Part shown: positions 1 to 6,104 of the stretch, piece by piece
Position numbering within the stretch: the stretch's first letter is position 1
Layout: every line of letters begins with the position of its first letter
Assembly (NCBI GenBank): GCA_017420825.1
Contig: JAFQNU010000035.1
Location: 1-8,548, forward strand
Direction: 5' to 3'
Source of the DNA: Clostridia bacterium
GTDB taxonomy: Bacteria > Bacillota > Clostridia > UBA1381
Length of the DNA stretch: 8,548 nt
Translations under genes and position numbers: made by a program
The notes under the pieces: model-generated
What the model was told of the DNA's origin: nothing
Databases searched by the model: none
What the model saw: the letters and a program-made list of their open reading frames with translations, nothing else

Positions 1-512
1 AATTCACATCCGGCATCAACCTTACGTTTAAGATTTTCTATATCTTCCTTCTGGTTATGTGACTCTATATGCCCTTCTGGATAGCAAGCTCCGCCAACAC
101 AAAAATCACCAAACTGTTTAATCTCATCAACAAGCTCATACGCATAATGATAATCAAGTTCAGACATATCAAGTCCATCAGGGATATCACCTCTTAGTGC
201 AAGAATATTTTCAATCCCCTTTTCTCTTAACACAGTAAGTTGATTTTTTATCATTTCCTTTGTTGATGAAACGCATGTCAAATGTGCAAGAGGTGTCACA
301 CCATAGTTATTCTGTATATTCTCCGCAATTGCAAGCGTATATTTACTTGTTCCTCCCCCCGCGCCATATGTAACACTCATATAATCAGGCTTTATTTTTG
401 CTATCTCCTCTGTTGCATACTTAACGCTATCAAAATTATCCTCCGTTTTCGGTGGAAACACCTCAAATGATAGTGTTGGAATTTTCTCATTAAGCAAAGT
501 TGAAATTTTCAT
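1..512 (-). CDS. metF: 5,10-methylenetetrahydrofolate reductase, N-terminal part (cut by window edge)
   Basis: Cytosolic flavoenzyme of one-carbon metabolism that reduces 5,10-methylene-THF to 5-methyl-THF, the methyl donor for methionine synthesis; in acetogenic clostridia the family also serves the methyl branch of the Wood-Ljungdahl pathway. The first 170 codons are present and the reading frame leaves the window at base 1; the family is usually about 280-300 residues. Visible motifs are FEVFPPKT at residues 16-23 (Glu17 matches the catalytic acid Glu of the family), SVTYGAGGG at 46-54, HLTC at 77-80, LALRGD at 104-109 (Asp109 in the flavin/folate site) and GGACYPEGH at 140-148. The ATG at 512-510 follows an AAAGGGG Shine-Dalgarno at 521-527 that overlaps the stop codon of the small gene upstream, so the two are probably co-transcribed and translationally coupled. 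No separate promoter is visible between them. Confidence 0.95.
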   Translation of the reverse strand, partial: MKISTLLNEKIPTLSFEVFPPKTEDNFDSVKYATEEIAKIKPDYMSVTYGAGGGTSKYTLAIAENIQNNYGVTPLAHLTCVSSTKEMIKNQLTVLREKGIENILALRGDIPDGLDMSELDYHYAYELVDEIKQFGDFCVGGACYPEGHIESHNQKEDIENLKRKVDAGCE

Positions 513-525
513 TTTAACAACCCCT

Positions 526-696
526 TTAGTTTTGTTTTCTTACTATGGAATATTCATCACCTGCTTTAAAATAGTGACAATTTTGTGTTTTACCATGTAC
601 AAACCTGTACATTTCATCCTCATCAAGCTGCATCAAGCAGGTATAACACTCATATTCCTCATCATATTCATAATACATACAATCTTCGCAATTCAT
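526..696 (-). CDS. Small Cys-rich protein, probably DUF6472 family
   Basis: A 56-residue acidic protein of unknown function. It begins MNCEDCMYYEYDEEYECY and ends with a basic VRKQN tail. It has two CxxC pairs (Cys3/Cys6 and Cys17/Cys20) plus Cys40-His41, which suggests metal binding, and the central block LDEDEMYRF at 24-32. From memory, this arrangement (N-terminal CxxC, a DEDEM-RF block, then a C-Y/F near DEY) matches the short clostridial DUF6472 family; I cannot run the search. The reality of the gene is supported by an ideal AAGGAG Shine-Dalgarno six bases before the ATG, a protein-like composition and a clean fit between the aroF terminator and metF. Its TAA lies inside the metF Shine-Dalgarno, 13 nt before the metF start. 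Linkage to metF may hint at one-carbon metabolism but proves nothing about function. Confidence 0.85.
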   Translation of the reverse strand: MNCEDCMYYEYDEEYECYTCLMQLDEDEMYRFVHGKTQNCHYFKAGDEYSIVRKQN

Positions 697-702
697 AAAT
701 TA

Positions 703-708
703 CTCCTT
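703..708 (-). promoter_or_regulatory. Ribosome binding site of the small Cys-rich gene
   Basis: The minus strand reads AAGGAG here, six bases upstream of the ATG at 696-694. This near-perfect anti-16S match is the main evidence that the 56-codon frame below it is translated. Confidence 0.8.
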
Positions 709-734
709 GTAGCCATGCTTTACGTACCTTTTTG

Positions 735-762
735 AAAAAAGCAGCAGGAGCAAGCCCCTGCC
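735..762 (-). terminator. Rho-independent terminator of aroF
   Basis: Downstream of the aroF stop the minus strand forms GCAGGGGC-TT-GCTCCTGC (744-761). This gives a 7-bp GC-rich stem with one G-T wobble and a CTTG tetraloop. Three bases (TGC) separate it from six T residues at 735-740. It lies only about 38 nt before the start of the next gene, so any transcript of that gene from this side must read through it or start within it. Confidence 0.85.
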
Positions 763-774
763 ATATTATATTTA

Positions 775-1803
775 TTATAACAAATCTGCTATATCAAGTA
801 TAAGCTTTTCTGTCTTATACCAACCTATACACGGGTCAGTAATTGATTTTCCATAAACACCATCTTCAATCTTCTGTGCACCGTCCTCAATATAACTTTC
901 AATCATGAATCCTTTTACAAGCTTTTTGATATCTGCACTGTGTCGACAGCTGTGAAGTACCTCTTTACATATTCTTATCTGTTCAAGATATTTCTTATTT
1001 GAATTAGCATGGTTAGCATCAACTATCAACGCCATATTGTCAATGTTTTTCTCACAATACGCATCATGTAATCTTATTAAGTCCTCATAGTGGTAGTTAG
1101 GCAAGGATTGACCATGCTTATTAACCGAGCCTCTTAAAATCGCGTGAGAAAGCGGATTGCCTTCTGTACGAACCTCCCAGCCATTATATATAAAAGTATG
1201 TGAATGACGTGCAGCAATAATAGAATTCATCATAACAGCATAGTCACCACTTGTTGGGTTTTTCATACCTACCGGTATATCCATACCGCTTGAAACCAAT
1301 CTATGTTGTTGATTTTCAACAGATCTCGCCCCTACTGCTACATACGAAAGAATATCTGAAAGATATCCATAATTATCCGGATAAAGCATTTCATCAGCAC
1401 AGAAAAAGCCTGTTTGTTCAATAACATTTTTATGAAGCTGTCTGATTGCCATAATACCCTTTATCATATCAGGTTTTTCGTTCGGGTCTGGCTGATGCAC
1501 CATTCCCTTATAGCCTTCACCTGTTGTTCTTGGTTTATTAGTATAAACTCTCGGAATAATTATAATCTTATCCTTAACCTCTTCCTGTATTCTTCTGAGT
1601 CTAAGCGTGTAATCAATCACAGAATCGGCATTATCAGCCGAGCACGGGCCAATCACCAAAAGGAATTTGTCTGACTCTCCCAAAAAGACTTTTCCTATCT
1701 CCTTATCTCTAATTTCTTTTGCCTTTTGAAGCTCTGCTGACAAAGGAAACTGTTCTTTAATTTCATCTGCACTTGGGAGCTTGCGTTCAAACATCATATG
1801 CAT
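775..1803 (-). CDS. aroF: 3-deoxy-7-phosphoheptulonate (DAHP) synthase, class I AroF/G/H type
   Basis: Condenses phosphoenolpyruvate with erythrose 4-phosphate, the first step of the shikimate pathway to aromatic amino acids, in the cytosol. At 342 residues it is close to full family length (about 350). Visible active-site elements are GPCS at 52-55 (metal-ligand Cys54), RVYTNKPRTTGEGYKG at 85-100 (PEP/E4P-binding Arg92 and Lys99), GARSVENQQHR at 158-168, MKNPTSG at 180-186 (Lys181), ILRGS at 222-226 (Arg224), VDANHANS at 261-268 (metal-ligand His265), ESYIEDG at 302-308 (Glu302) and TDPCIGW at 322-328 (Asp323). The loop after PRTT appears one residue longer than the PRTTVGWKG I recall from E. 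coli. The N-terminal segment used by this subtype for allostery is present, but which amino acid inhibits it cannot be read. The ATG at 1803 follows AAAGGA at 1814-1819, with a 10-base gap. The gene is monocistronic by its own promoter and terminator. Confidence 0.95.
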   Translation of the reverse strand: MHMMFERKLPSADEIKEQFPLSAELQKAKEIRDKEIGKVFLGESDKFLLVIGPCSADNADSVIDYTLRLRRIQEEVKDKIIIIPRVYTNKPRTTGEGYKGMVHQPDPNEKPDMIKGIMAIRQLHKNVIEQTGFFCADEMLYPDNYGYLSDILSYVAVGARSVENQQHRLVSSGMDIPVGMKNPTSGDYAVMMNSIIAARHSHTFIYNGWEVRTEGNPLSHAILRGSVNKHGQSLPNYHYEDLIRLHDAYCEKNIDNMALIVDANHANSNKKYLEQIRICKEVLHSCRHSADIKKLVKGFMIESYIEDGAQKIEDGVYGKSITDPCIGWYKTEKLILDIADLL

Positions 1804-1857
1804 TTTGCATCATTCCTTTCCGGAGAATTGATTTTTAGTTATTAATCTCCGTGTACT

Positions 1858-1886
1858 ATTCTATCACAAATAATAAATTATAACAA
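1858..1886 (-). promoter_or_regulatory. Predicted sigma-A promoter of aroF
   Basis: The minus strand has TTGTTA (1881-1886), a 17-bp spacer, then TAGAAT (1858-1863). A TG one base upstream of the -10 makes it an extended -10. Transcription would start near 1851 and leave a leader of about 48 nt, too short for a T-box or a standard riboswitch. That leader could fold CGGAGA (1846-1851) onto TCTCCG (1821-1826), just ahead of the Shine-Dalgarno. Confidence 0.65.
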
Positions 1887-1949
1887 TATGCAATCCGCAC
1901 AAATTATAATATTTTTTAGTAATTTTTACTCACATTTTGCCTTACAAAC

Positions 1950-1983
1950 GAAAAAACACCCGAACAATAAGGCATTGTCCGGG
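1950..1983 (-). terminator. Strong rho-independent terminator after the 1990-2652 gene
   Basis: Seven bases past the stop codon the minus strand has CCCGGACAAT, a GCCTT loop, and ATTGTTCGGG (1959-1983). This is a 10-bp stem with a single G-T wobble. It is followed by TG and six T residues at 1951-1956. It separates this unit from the aroF promoter. Confidence 0.9.
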
Positions 1984-1989
1984 ATATAT

Positions 1990-2652
1990 CTACTTAATTA
2001 ATTCATTTGCAACAGCAATCGCTGACCTCATTCTCGACTTAACTTCTTCATCATCTGTCTCATATGCACGTACAGCAACATACAAATCATCACATTTTAT
2101 ACCTGCATCCTTCAATACTTTCGAATTTTCAAGGCTCACAGCATATTCCTCACCATAAAAGGAATATGTTTTTAAATCACTGTTTTTATCCGTTACCCAC
2201 TCACCAACAGGCTTAAATGCTCCCGATAACGAATTTGAGTCAAAATAATATTTTGTCTTATCCTCCGAAAAAACAAACAACATTACCTCATCCACCACAA
2301 AATCAAGATGGAGCTTGGTAATCATTGTGCTTAAATATTGTGCATCCTGCTCACCATCCGAAAAAGTATAACATGATGATGATACTAATTTTTCACCATT
2401 TTGATTTGTGTCCTCAATATACTCAGAAAGCACCTCACCAACTTTATTCACCGAATCATTGTCAATATAACCTCCGGTTGCATAGGTCATATAAAAATCA
2501 TATTTTGGTGCGGTAAGAACACCATATATTGTACTTACAACCGCAACAACAACCACAGCAGAAACAATTGTATGTACCTTATAATATTCCCAAAAATATT
2601 CCCACCATGCTTTAGTAAATTTTTTTGGTATAGTTCCGTATTTCTCTGCCAT
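1990..2652 (-). CDS. Membrane-anchored protein of unknown function
   Basis: A 220-residue protein I cannot assign to a named family, although similar openings (MAEKYGTIPKKFTKAWWEYFW) are familiar from clostridial hypotheticals. The N-terminus is basic and aromatic (residues 1-26, including KAWWEYFWEYYK). One hydrophobic helix follows at about 27-47, and then a soluble domain of about 170 residues. By the positive-inside rule the short N-terminus is cytoplasmic and the domain lies outside the membrane. The domain is rich in Asp, Tyr and Ser, has a single Cys pair candidate (Cys94 with the Cys in IKCDDLY) and no recognisable catalytic motif. The ATG follows AAAGGA at 2661-2666 with an 8-base gap. 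The gene is a single-gene unit with its own promoter (2692-2720) and terminator (1950-1983). It is real by these signals and its codon pattern; the function is open. Confidence 0.85.
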   Translation of the reverse strand: MAEKYGTIPKKFTKAWWEYFWEYYKVHTIVSAVVVVAVVSTIYGVLTAPKYDFYMTYATGGYIDNDSVNKVGEVLSEYIEDTNQNGEKLVSSSCYTFSDGEQDAQYLSTMITKLHLDFVVDEVMLFVFSEDKTKYYFDSNSLSGAFKPVGEWVTDKNSDLKTYSFYGEEYAVSLENSKVLKDAGIKCDDLYVAVRAYETDDEEVKSRMRSAIAVANELIK

Positions 2653-2674
2653 ATCTTTAGTCCTTTCTGTTAAC

Positions 2675-2746
2675 TATTCATTAATATCCTTATTATAAAA
2701 GTTCTTTTTGATTTAGTCAACTAAACCGATAATCAATTAATGAATA
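2675..2746. repeat. Inverted repeats around the 2692-2720 promoter
   Basis: Two structures are visible. TATTCATTAAT at 2675-2685 is an exact 11-base inverted copy of ATTAATGAATA at 2736-2746, and the pair brackets the promoter. Inside it, TTTAGT-CA-ACTAAA at 2712-2725 is a 6-bp dyad covering the -35 element. Either could be a regulator site. The flanking pair is purely AT-rich, so chance similarity is a real alternative. Confidence 0.4.
2692..2720 (-). promoter_or_regulatory. Near-consensus sigma-A promoter of the 1990-2652 gene
   Basis: The minus strand reads TTGACT (2715-2720), exactly 17 bp, then TATAAT (2692-2697). It is one base off consensus in the -35 and perfect in the -10. The start would be near 2685, about 33 nt before the ATG. 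The -35 box sits inside a 14-bp dyad at 2712-2725. Confidence 0.85.
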
Positions 2747-2766
2747 TTTCACAAATCGTTAATAAT

Positions 2767-4071
2767 TCAACGTTTTTGAGATAAATTTTTTAAAACTATA
2801 CTTGTAAATTCCCTGTTATTTTCCGAATTTTTAAGTAGCTGAATCACTGTACTCATGGTTTCAATATTATTCTGACGGTGCAACTCACGACGAAGAACTC
2901 TGCCTGTCTCACATTCTTCTTCACATAGCAATTCTTCCTCACGTCTTGTTCCTGATTTAAGAATATCAATTGCAGGAAATATTCTTCTTTCTTGCAATGC
3001 TCTGTCGAGTTTAAGTTCCATATTTCCTGTACCCTTAAATTCTTCAAATATCACATCATCCATACGACTCCCCGTCTCTACAAGTGCTGTTGCAAGTATC
3101 GTAAGACTTCCGCCCTCTTCTATATTTCTCGCTGCACCAAAAAACTTCTTTGGTTTTATAAGAGCATCAGGGTCTAAACCGCCCGAAAGAGTTCTTCCAG
3201 TTGGTGTTACTGTTAAATTATATGCTCTGGCTAACCTCGTAATAGAATCAAGTAAAATTACAACATCCTTTTTCTGCTCAACAAGTCGAGACGCTCTCTC
3301 AAGTACCATTTCTGCAACCTTTGTATGATTTTCAGGAGTCTGGTCAAAGGTTGAAGCTATAACGTCTGCATTTTGTATTGAGCGTCTAAGTTCAGTTACC
3401 TCTTCAGGACGTTCATCTATCAGTAATACAATCAGCTTTATATCAGGATGATTGGTTGTAATTGACTGTGCTATCTGCTTTATCAGAGTTGTTTTTCCTG
3501 CCTTGGGAGGTGCTACTATCATTCCTCTTTGTCCTCTGCCTATCGGAGCAATTATATCAACAAGTCTTGATGCATGCTTCGTTTTATCTCCTGTGTCAAG
3601 CGTAATTCTTTCTTTCGGAAAAATAGGGGTAAGCTTATCGAATGTTCTGCGTTTTAATGCAACATCGATAGAGTCACCGTTTATTTTTTTTACAAAAAGC
3701 AACGATGCATATTTATCCTCTTCAGGAGACGGTCTTGAATCCCCTAAAATTTCATCTCCTGTTTTCAAATTAAATCTGCGTATCTGTGTTGGTGATACAT
3801 ACACATCATCTGCACTTGGCTGATAGTTATTAAATCTCAAAAAACCAAAACCATCAGCCATGACATCAAGTACTCCACAAACCTCTGTAACATCATCAGG
3901 ACGTTTTCGCTCTGCACTCTGCTTTTTTTCAGGCTTAGAAGCCTCTCTCTGTTTTTTTATTAGTTCGATAATCTCGTCCTTTTTTAATCCCGAAATTTTA
4001 ATTTCAAGTCCAAGGGCTATTTGTTTTAGCTCCTCTTTTGTCATCCTCTCTAACGATATTGAATCCTGCAT
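2767..4071 (-). CDS. rho: Transcription termination factor Rho
   Basis: Hexameric RNA-dependent ATPase and helicase that ends transcription at rut sites. At 434 residues it is compact, like E. coli Rho (419), without the large N-terminal insertions of some clostridial and actinobacterial homologues. Domains in order are a helical Rho_N (SAP-like) segment at about 8-40, a short Lys/Arg-rich linker to about 58, a cold-shock-like RNA-binding domain with GFGFLR at 74-79, and a RecA-type ATPase from about 140. The ATPase has Walker A APPKAGKTT at 187-195, IDERPEEVTE at 218-227 with catalytic Glu220, Walker B VVILLDS at 270-276, the Q/R-loop region with LSGG at 295-298, FFGAARNIEEGG at 310-321, EEFKGTGN at 343-350 and the arginine-finger region SGTRREE at 373-379. 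The ATG follows GAGGAAAGG (4084-4092), 26 nt after the full-length cvpA stop. No intrinsic terminator is visible after rho. Confidence 0.98.
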   Translation of the reverse strand: MQDSISLERMTKEELKQIALGLEIKISGLKKDEIIELIKKQREASKPEKKQSAERKRPDDVTEVCGVLDVMADGFGFLRFNNYQPSADDVYVSPTQIRRFNLKTGDEILGDSRPSPEEDKYASLLFVKKINGDSIDVALKRRTFDKLTPIFPKERITLDTGDKTKHASRLVDIIAPIGRGQRGMIVAPPKAGKTTLIKQIAQSITTNHPDIKLIVLLIDERPEEVTELRRSIQNADVIASTFDQTPENHTKVAEMVLERASRLVEQKKDVVILLDSITRLARAYNLTVTPTGRTLSGGLDPDALIKPKKFFGAARNIEEGGSLTILATALVETGSRMDDVIFEEFKGTGNMELKLDRALQERRIFPAIDILKSGTRREEELLCEEECETGRVLRRELHRQNNIETMSTVIQLLKNSENNREFTSIVLKNLSQKR

Positions 4072-4097
4072 ATATTATATTTACCTTTCCTCTAATA

Positions 4098-4775
4098 CTA
4101 TTTTCCCAATACCTTGATTATCATATTGTTATTATAAAAATACTGCGTCACAACAGACTTATCAATTGCATCTGTTACAGTCTGTGAGTGCTTTGCAGGG
4201 ACAAACCACATAATCAAAGCACATAGTATGTACACAACAAGCAATGCCTGTATTGCTCCGAAAACCGCTCCCAAAAGCTTATTGCACGTTTTTAGAACGG
4301 GAAGTTTTTAAACCAAATTAGTTATTTTGAAAACCAAGAACAATAGTATTCTTACTGCAAAATACAAAATAACAGATGATACAATATTTATCAAGGAAGC
4401 ACATATACTCTCGGTTATTTCAGAAATAATCTGATTTTTTGTTTCTTCAAGTTTTGTACGGGAATTATCAAACATTGATACATAAACCCCTGGCAAACCA
4501 AGACTCTCCAAAAAACCCGGTTCCTTTTCTGATACTCCGCTCTCCTCAACCTTTTGAGTCAAAGCCGAATTAACAGTTTGGGTTATTTTCTCACCAATCG
4601 GTGATTCCTTTACCTTTGAATATATCGTATTCTGAAACATAAGCATAATAACAACTGTAAGAATGAGTGAAGCTATTTTATATGATGAATCTACAAATCC
4701 TTTTTTTGCACATACAAAAATACAAAACACAAATATACCTACTATTACTGCATCAAATATAATCGGTAAATACAT
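4098..4775 (-). pseudogene. CvpA family membrane protein, interrupted by an in-frame TAA
   Basis: CvpA (colicin V production) family proteins are small inner-membrane proteins linked to envelope integrity and secretion. The frame opens at ATG 4775-4773 and runs 155 residues to a TAA at 4310-4308. The same frame then continues without another stop for 69 codons to TAG at 4100-4098, so an intact product would have about 225 residues. Hydrophobic helices lie at about 3-22, 33-47 and 128-152. The fourth (GAVFGAIQALLVVYILCALI) and the adjacent KLPVL...NKLLGAVFG block, which resembles the conserved family core, lie after the stop. The reading frame is unchanged, so a base substitution rather than an indel explains it. 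It could be a pseudogene, a truncated functional 155-residue protein, a readthrough product or a base-call error. The ATG directly abuts the upstream TAA (TAAATG), indicating coupling. Confidence 0.75.
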
Positions 4776-6104
4776 TTACTCTTCACTTTCCTTTCTTTTG
4801 AGCCTCAAAAATTCTATACTTTGATTGTATACAACTAAAATATTATCCTTGTCTATAAAATATGCCTTTTGAATATCTCTTGAGGCGGTATATTTTGCAT
4901 CAACATCTCCATTTAGACGAGTAAATATGAGGTTTCTTGCATTATTATAAATAATATTTCCATCACATATGTCAGAAAAATCAGGTATAACATCTGTTTG
5001 CATTTTACTCTTCTCCCTACCAGAATTACTGATAACAGACATTTCTGCATTATTGTTATTGTCAAACATCAACAGACGAATATCTGCAACATCTTTTGAA
5101 TAATGCATAAGTTTCTTTTCAGTGTAATCATTTACCCATTGCTCTCTGCCTCCGGAGCTCAGAGAAATCATCCTGTTATCTGCGAATGCAATGAGATTGT
5201 TCTTTGAAAAATCAATGTCATAAATTAAAGTATCATCATACTCAACACTGACATCTTCATCTGATTTATTTACATCAAGAAATACAAGTTTGGAATAAAT
5301 CTGTGTCCTCAATGACATAAGAGCAACCGCTACACGCCTTGAATCTGATATAGCCACCGCTATAACATTCTCACTTCCAAAGCTTCTTGAAAATATTTCC
5401 TCACCCGAACTATTATAAACACATACCGCACCCTGATAGTACGGCTTTTCCGTAACAAACGCAATATCTGCATTTGCAGATATATTTCCGTTTAAAATAA
5501 TTTCTGATGTCTCTGTCTTGATTATTTCTGTATTTTTTTCAAAAACAGTAAATTTCTTTCCACCCTGTTCAAATATTAAAATATAGTTACCATTCACCTT
5601 TAAAACAGGATTGGATATCTGTATAGCTCGTGACCATTTAAGTTTCGCATCTGCGGTATAAAAATCTACAGTACTTTCTGAAACACACAAAATTCCGTCT
5701 GAATATTTTGCATACTTACAATTTGCCGCACCCTTTAAGGCTATAGGATTTGACACAGGGTAAAAAACCTTAGTTACAATATCCTCACCCACTCTCGGCG
5801 ATTGAGTAGGAATAGCCTGCGGTGATTGCACCGGTATTACCTGTTGTGTCTCGTTCGGTTCCTCTGTCTGTTCAATTTCAGGCTGTACTGACTGATTAAC
5901 AGGAATTGTTTCCGGTTCATTTGAAACCGCCTGTTTCTCAATCTTCTTTCTCTCATATTCAAGTCTTAAATTAAAAAGATTTTCCTTAAAATTAGCAATA
6001 TATGTATCCGCAATCTGAGGATTTGCTTTTATATAAAACCAACCACCTGTACCAATTCCGGCTAAAATCAATATAACCAATAATATTGTAATTAGTTTTC
6101 GCAT
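4776..6104 (-). CDS. Membrane-anchored beta-propeller-like protein, probably DUF5711 family
   Basis: A 442-residue protein with an N-terminal anchor (hydrophobic 4-24, no signal-peptidase or lipobox motif), a charged helical stretch at 34-58 and a Pro/Gln/Glu-rich linker at about 62-104 containing two similar IPxQSP units. From about 110 to the end there are repeated short beta-strand segments of the type ILCVSESTVDFYTADAKLKW, NYILIFEQGGKKFTVFEK and NILVVYNQSIEFLRLKR. This resembles a WD40/PQQ-type propeller held outside the membrane. I recall this architecture next to CvpA in clostridia as DUF5711; no function is known to me and no enzymatic motif is visible. I chose the ATG at 6104-6102, which overlaps the truA stop by one base (TGATG) and lies 8 bases from AGAGGTG; a TTG one codon earlier is possible. 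The stop abuts the cvpA ATG, so the two may act together at the membrane. Confidence 0.8.
   Translation of the reverse strand: MRKLITILLVILILAGIGTGGWFYIKANPQIADTYIANFKENLFNLRLEYERKKIEKQAVSNEPETIPVNQSVQPEIEQTEEPNETQQVIPVQSPQAIPTQSPRVGEDIVTKVFYPVSNPIALKGAANCKYAKYSDGILCVSESTVDFYTADAKLKWSRAIQISNPVLKVNGNYILIFEQGGKKFTVFEKNTEIIKTETSEIILNGNISANADIAFVTEKPYYQGAVCVYNSSGEEIFSRSFGSENVIAVAISDSRRVAVALMSLRTQIYSKLVFLDVNKSDEDVSVEYDDTLIYDIDFSKNNLIAFADNRMISLSSGGREQWVNDYTEKKLMHYSKDVADIRLLMFDNNNNAEMSVISNSGREKSKMQTDVIPDFSDICDGNIIYNNARNLIFTRLNGDVDAKYTASRDIQKAYFIDKDNILVVYNQSIEFLRLKRKESEE

Noticed and set aside
282..735. Plus-strand open frames of about 60 codons over metF and the small gene
   Set aside because: They lie opposite well-supported minus-strand genes, have no ribosome binding site and encode low-complexity hydrophobic or Ile/Cys-rich peptides.
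1804..1857. T-box or riboswitch ahead of aroF
   Set aside because: The predicted leader is only about 48 nt and lacks a terminator hairpin or T-box sequence.
3452..4117. Plus-strand frames of 85-123 codons opposite rho
   Set aside because: They are antisense shadows of the highly conserved rho gene, with Ser/Ile-rich sequence and no initiation signals.
4308..4310. Recoding or alternative genetic code at the cvpA TAA
   Set aside because: TAA ends aroF, the small Cys-rich gene, the DUF5711-like gene and ecfA2 here, and TAG and TGA are also used as stops. No readthrough signal is recognisable after it.
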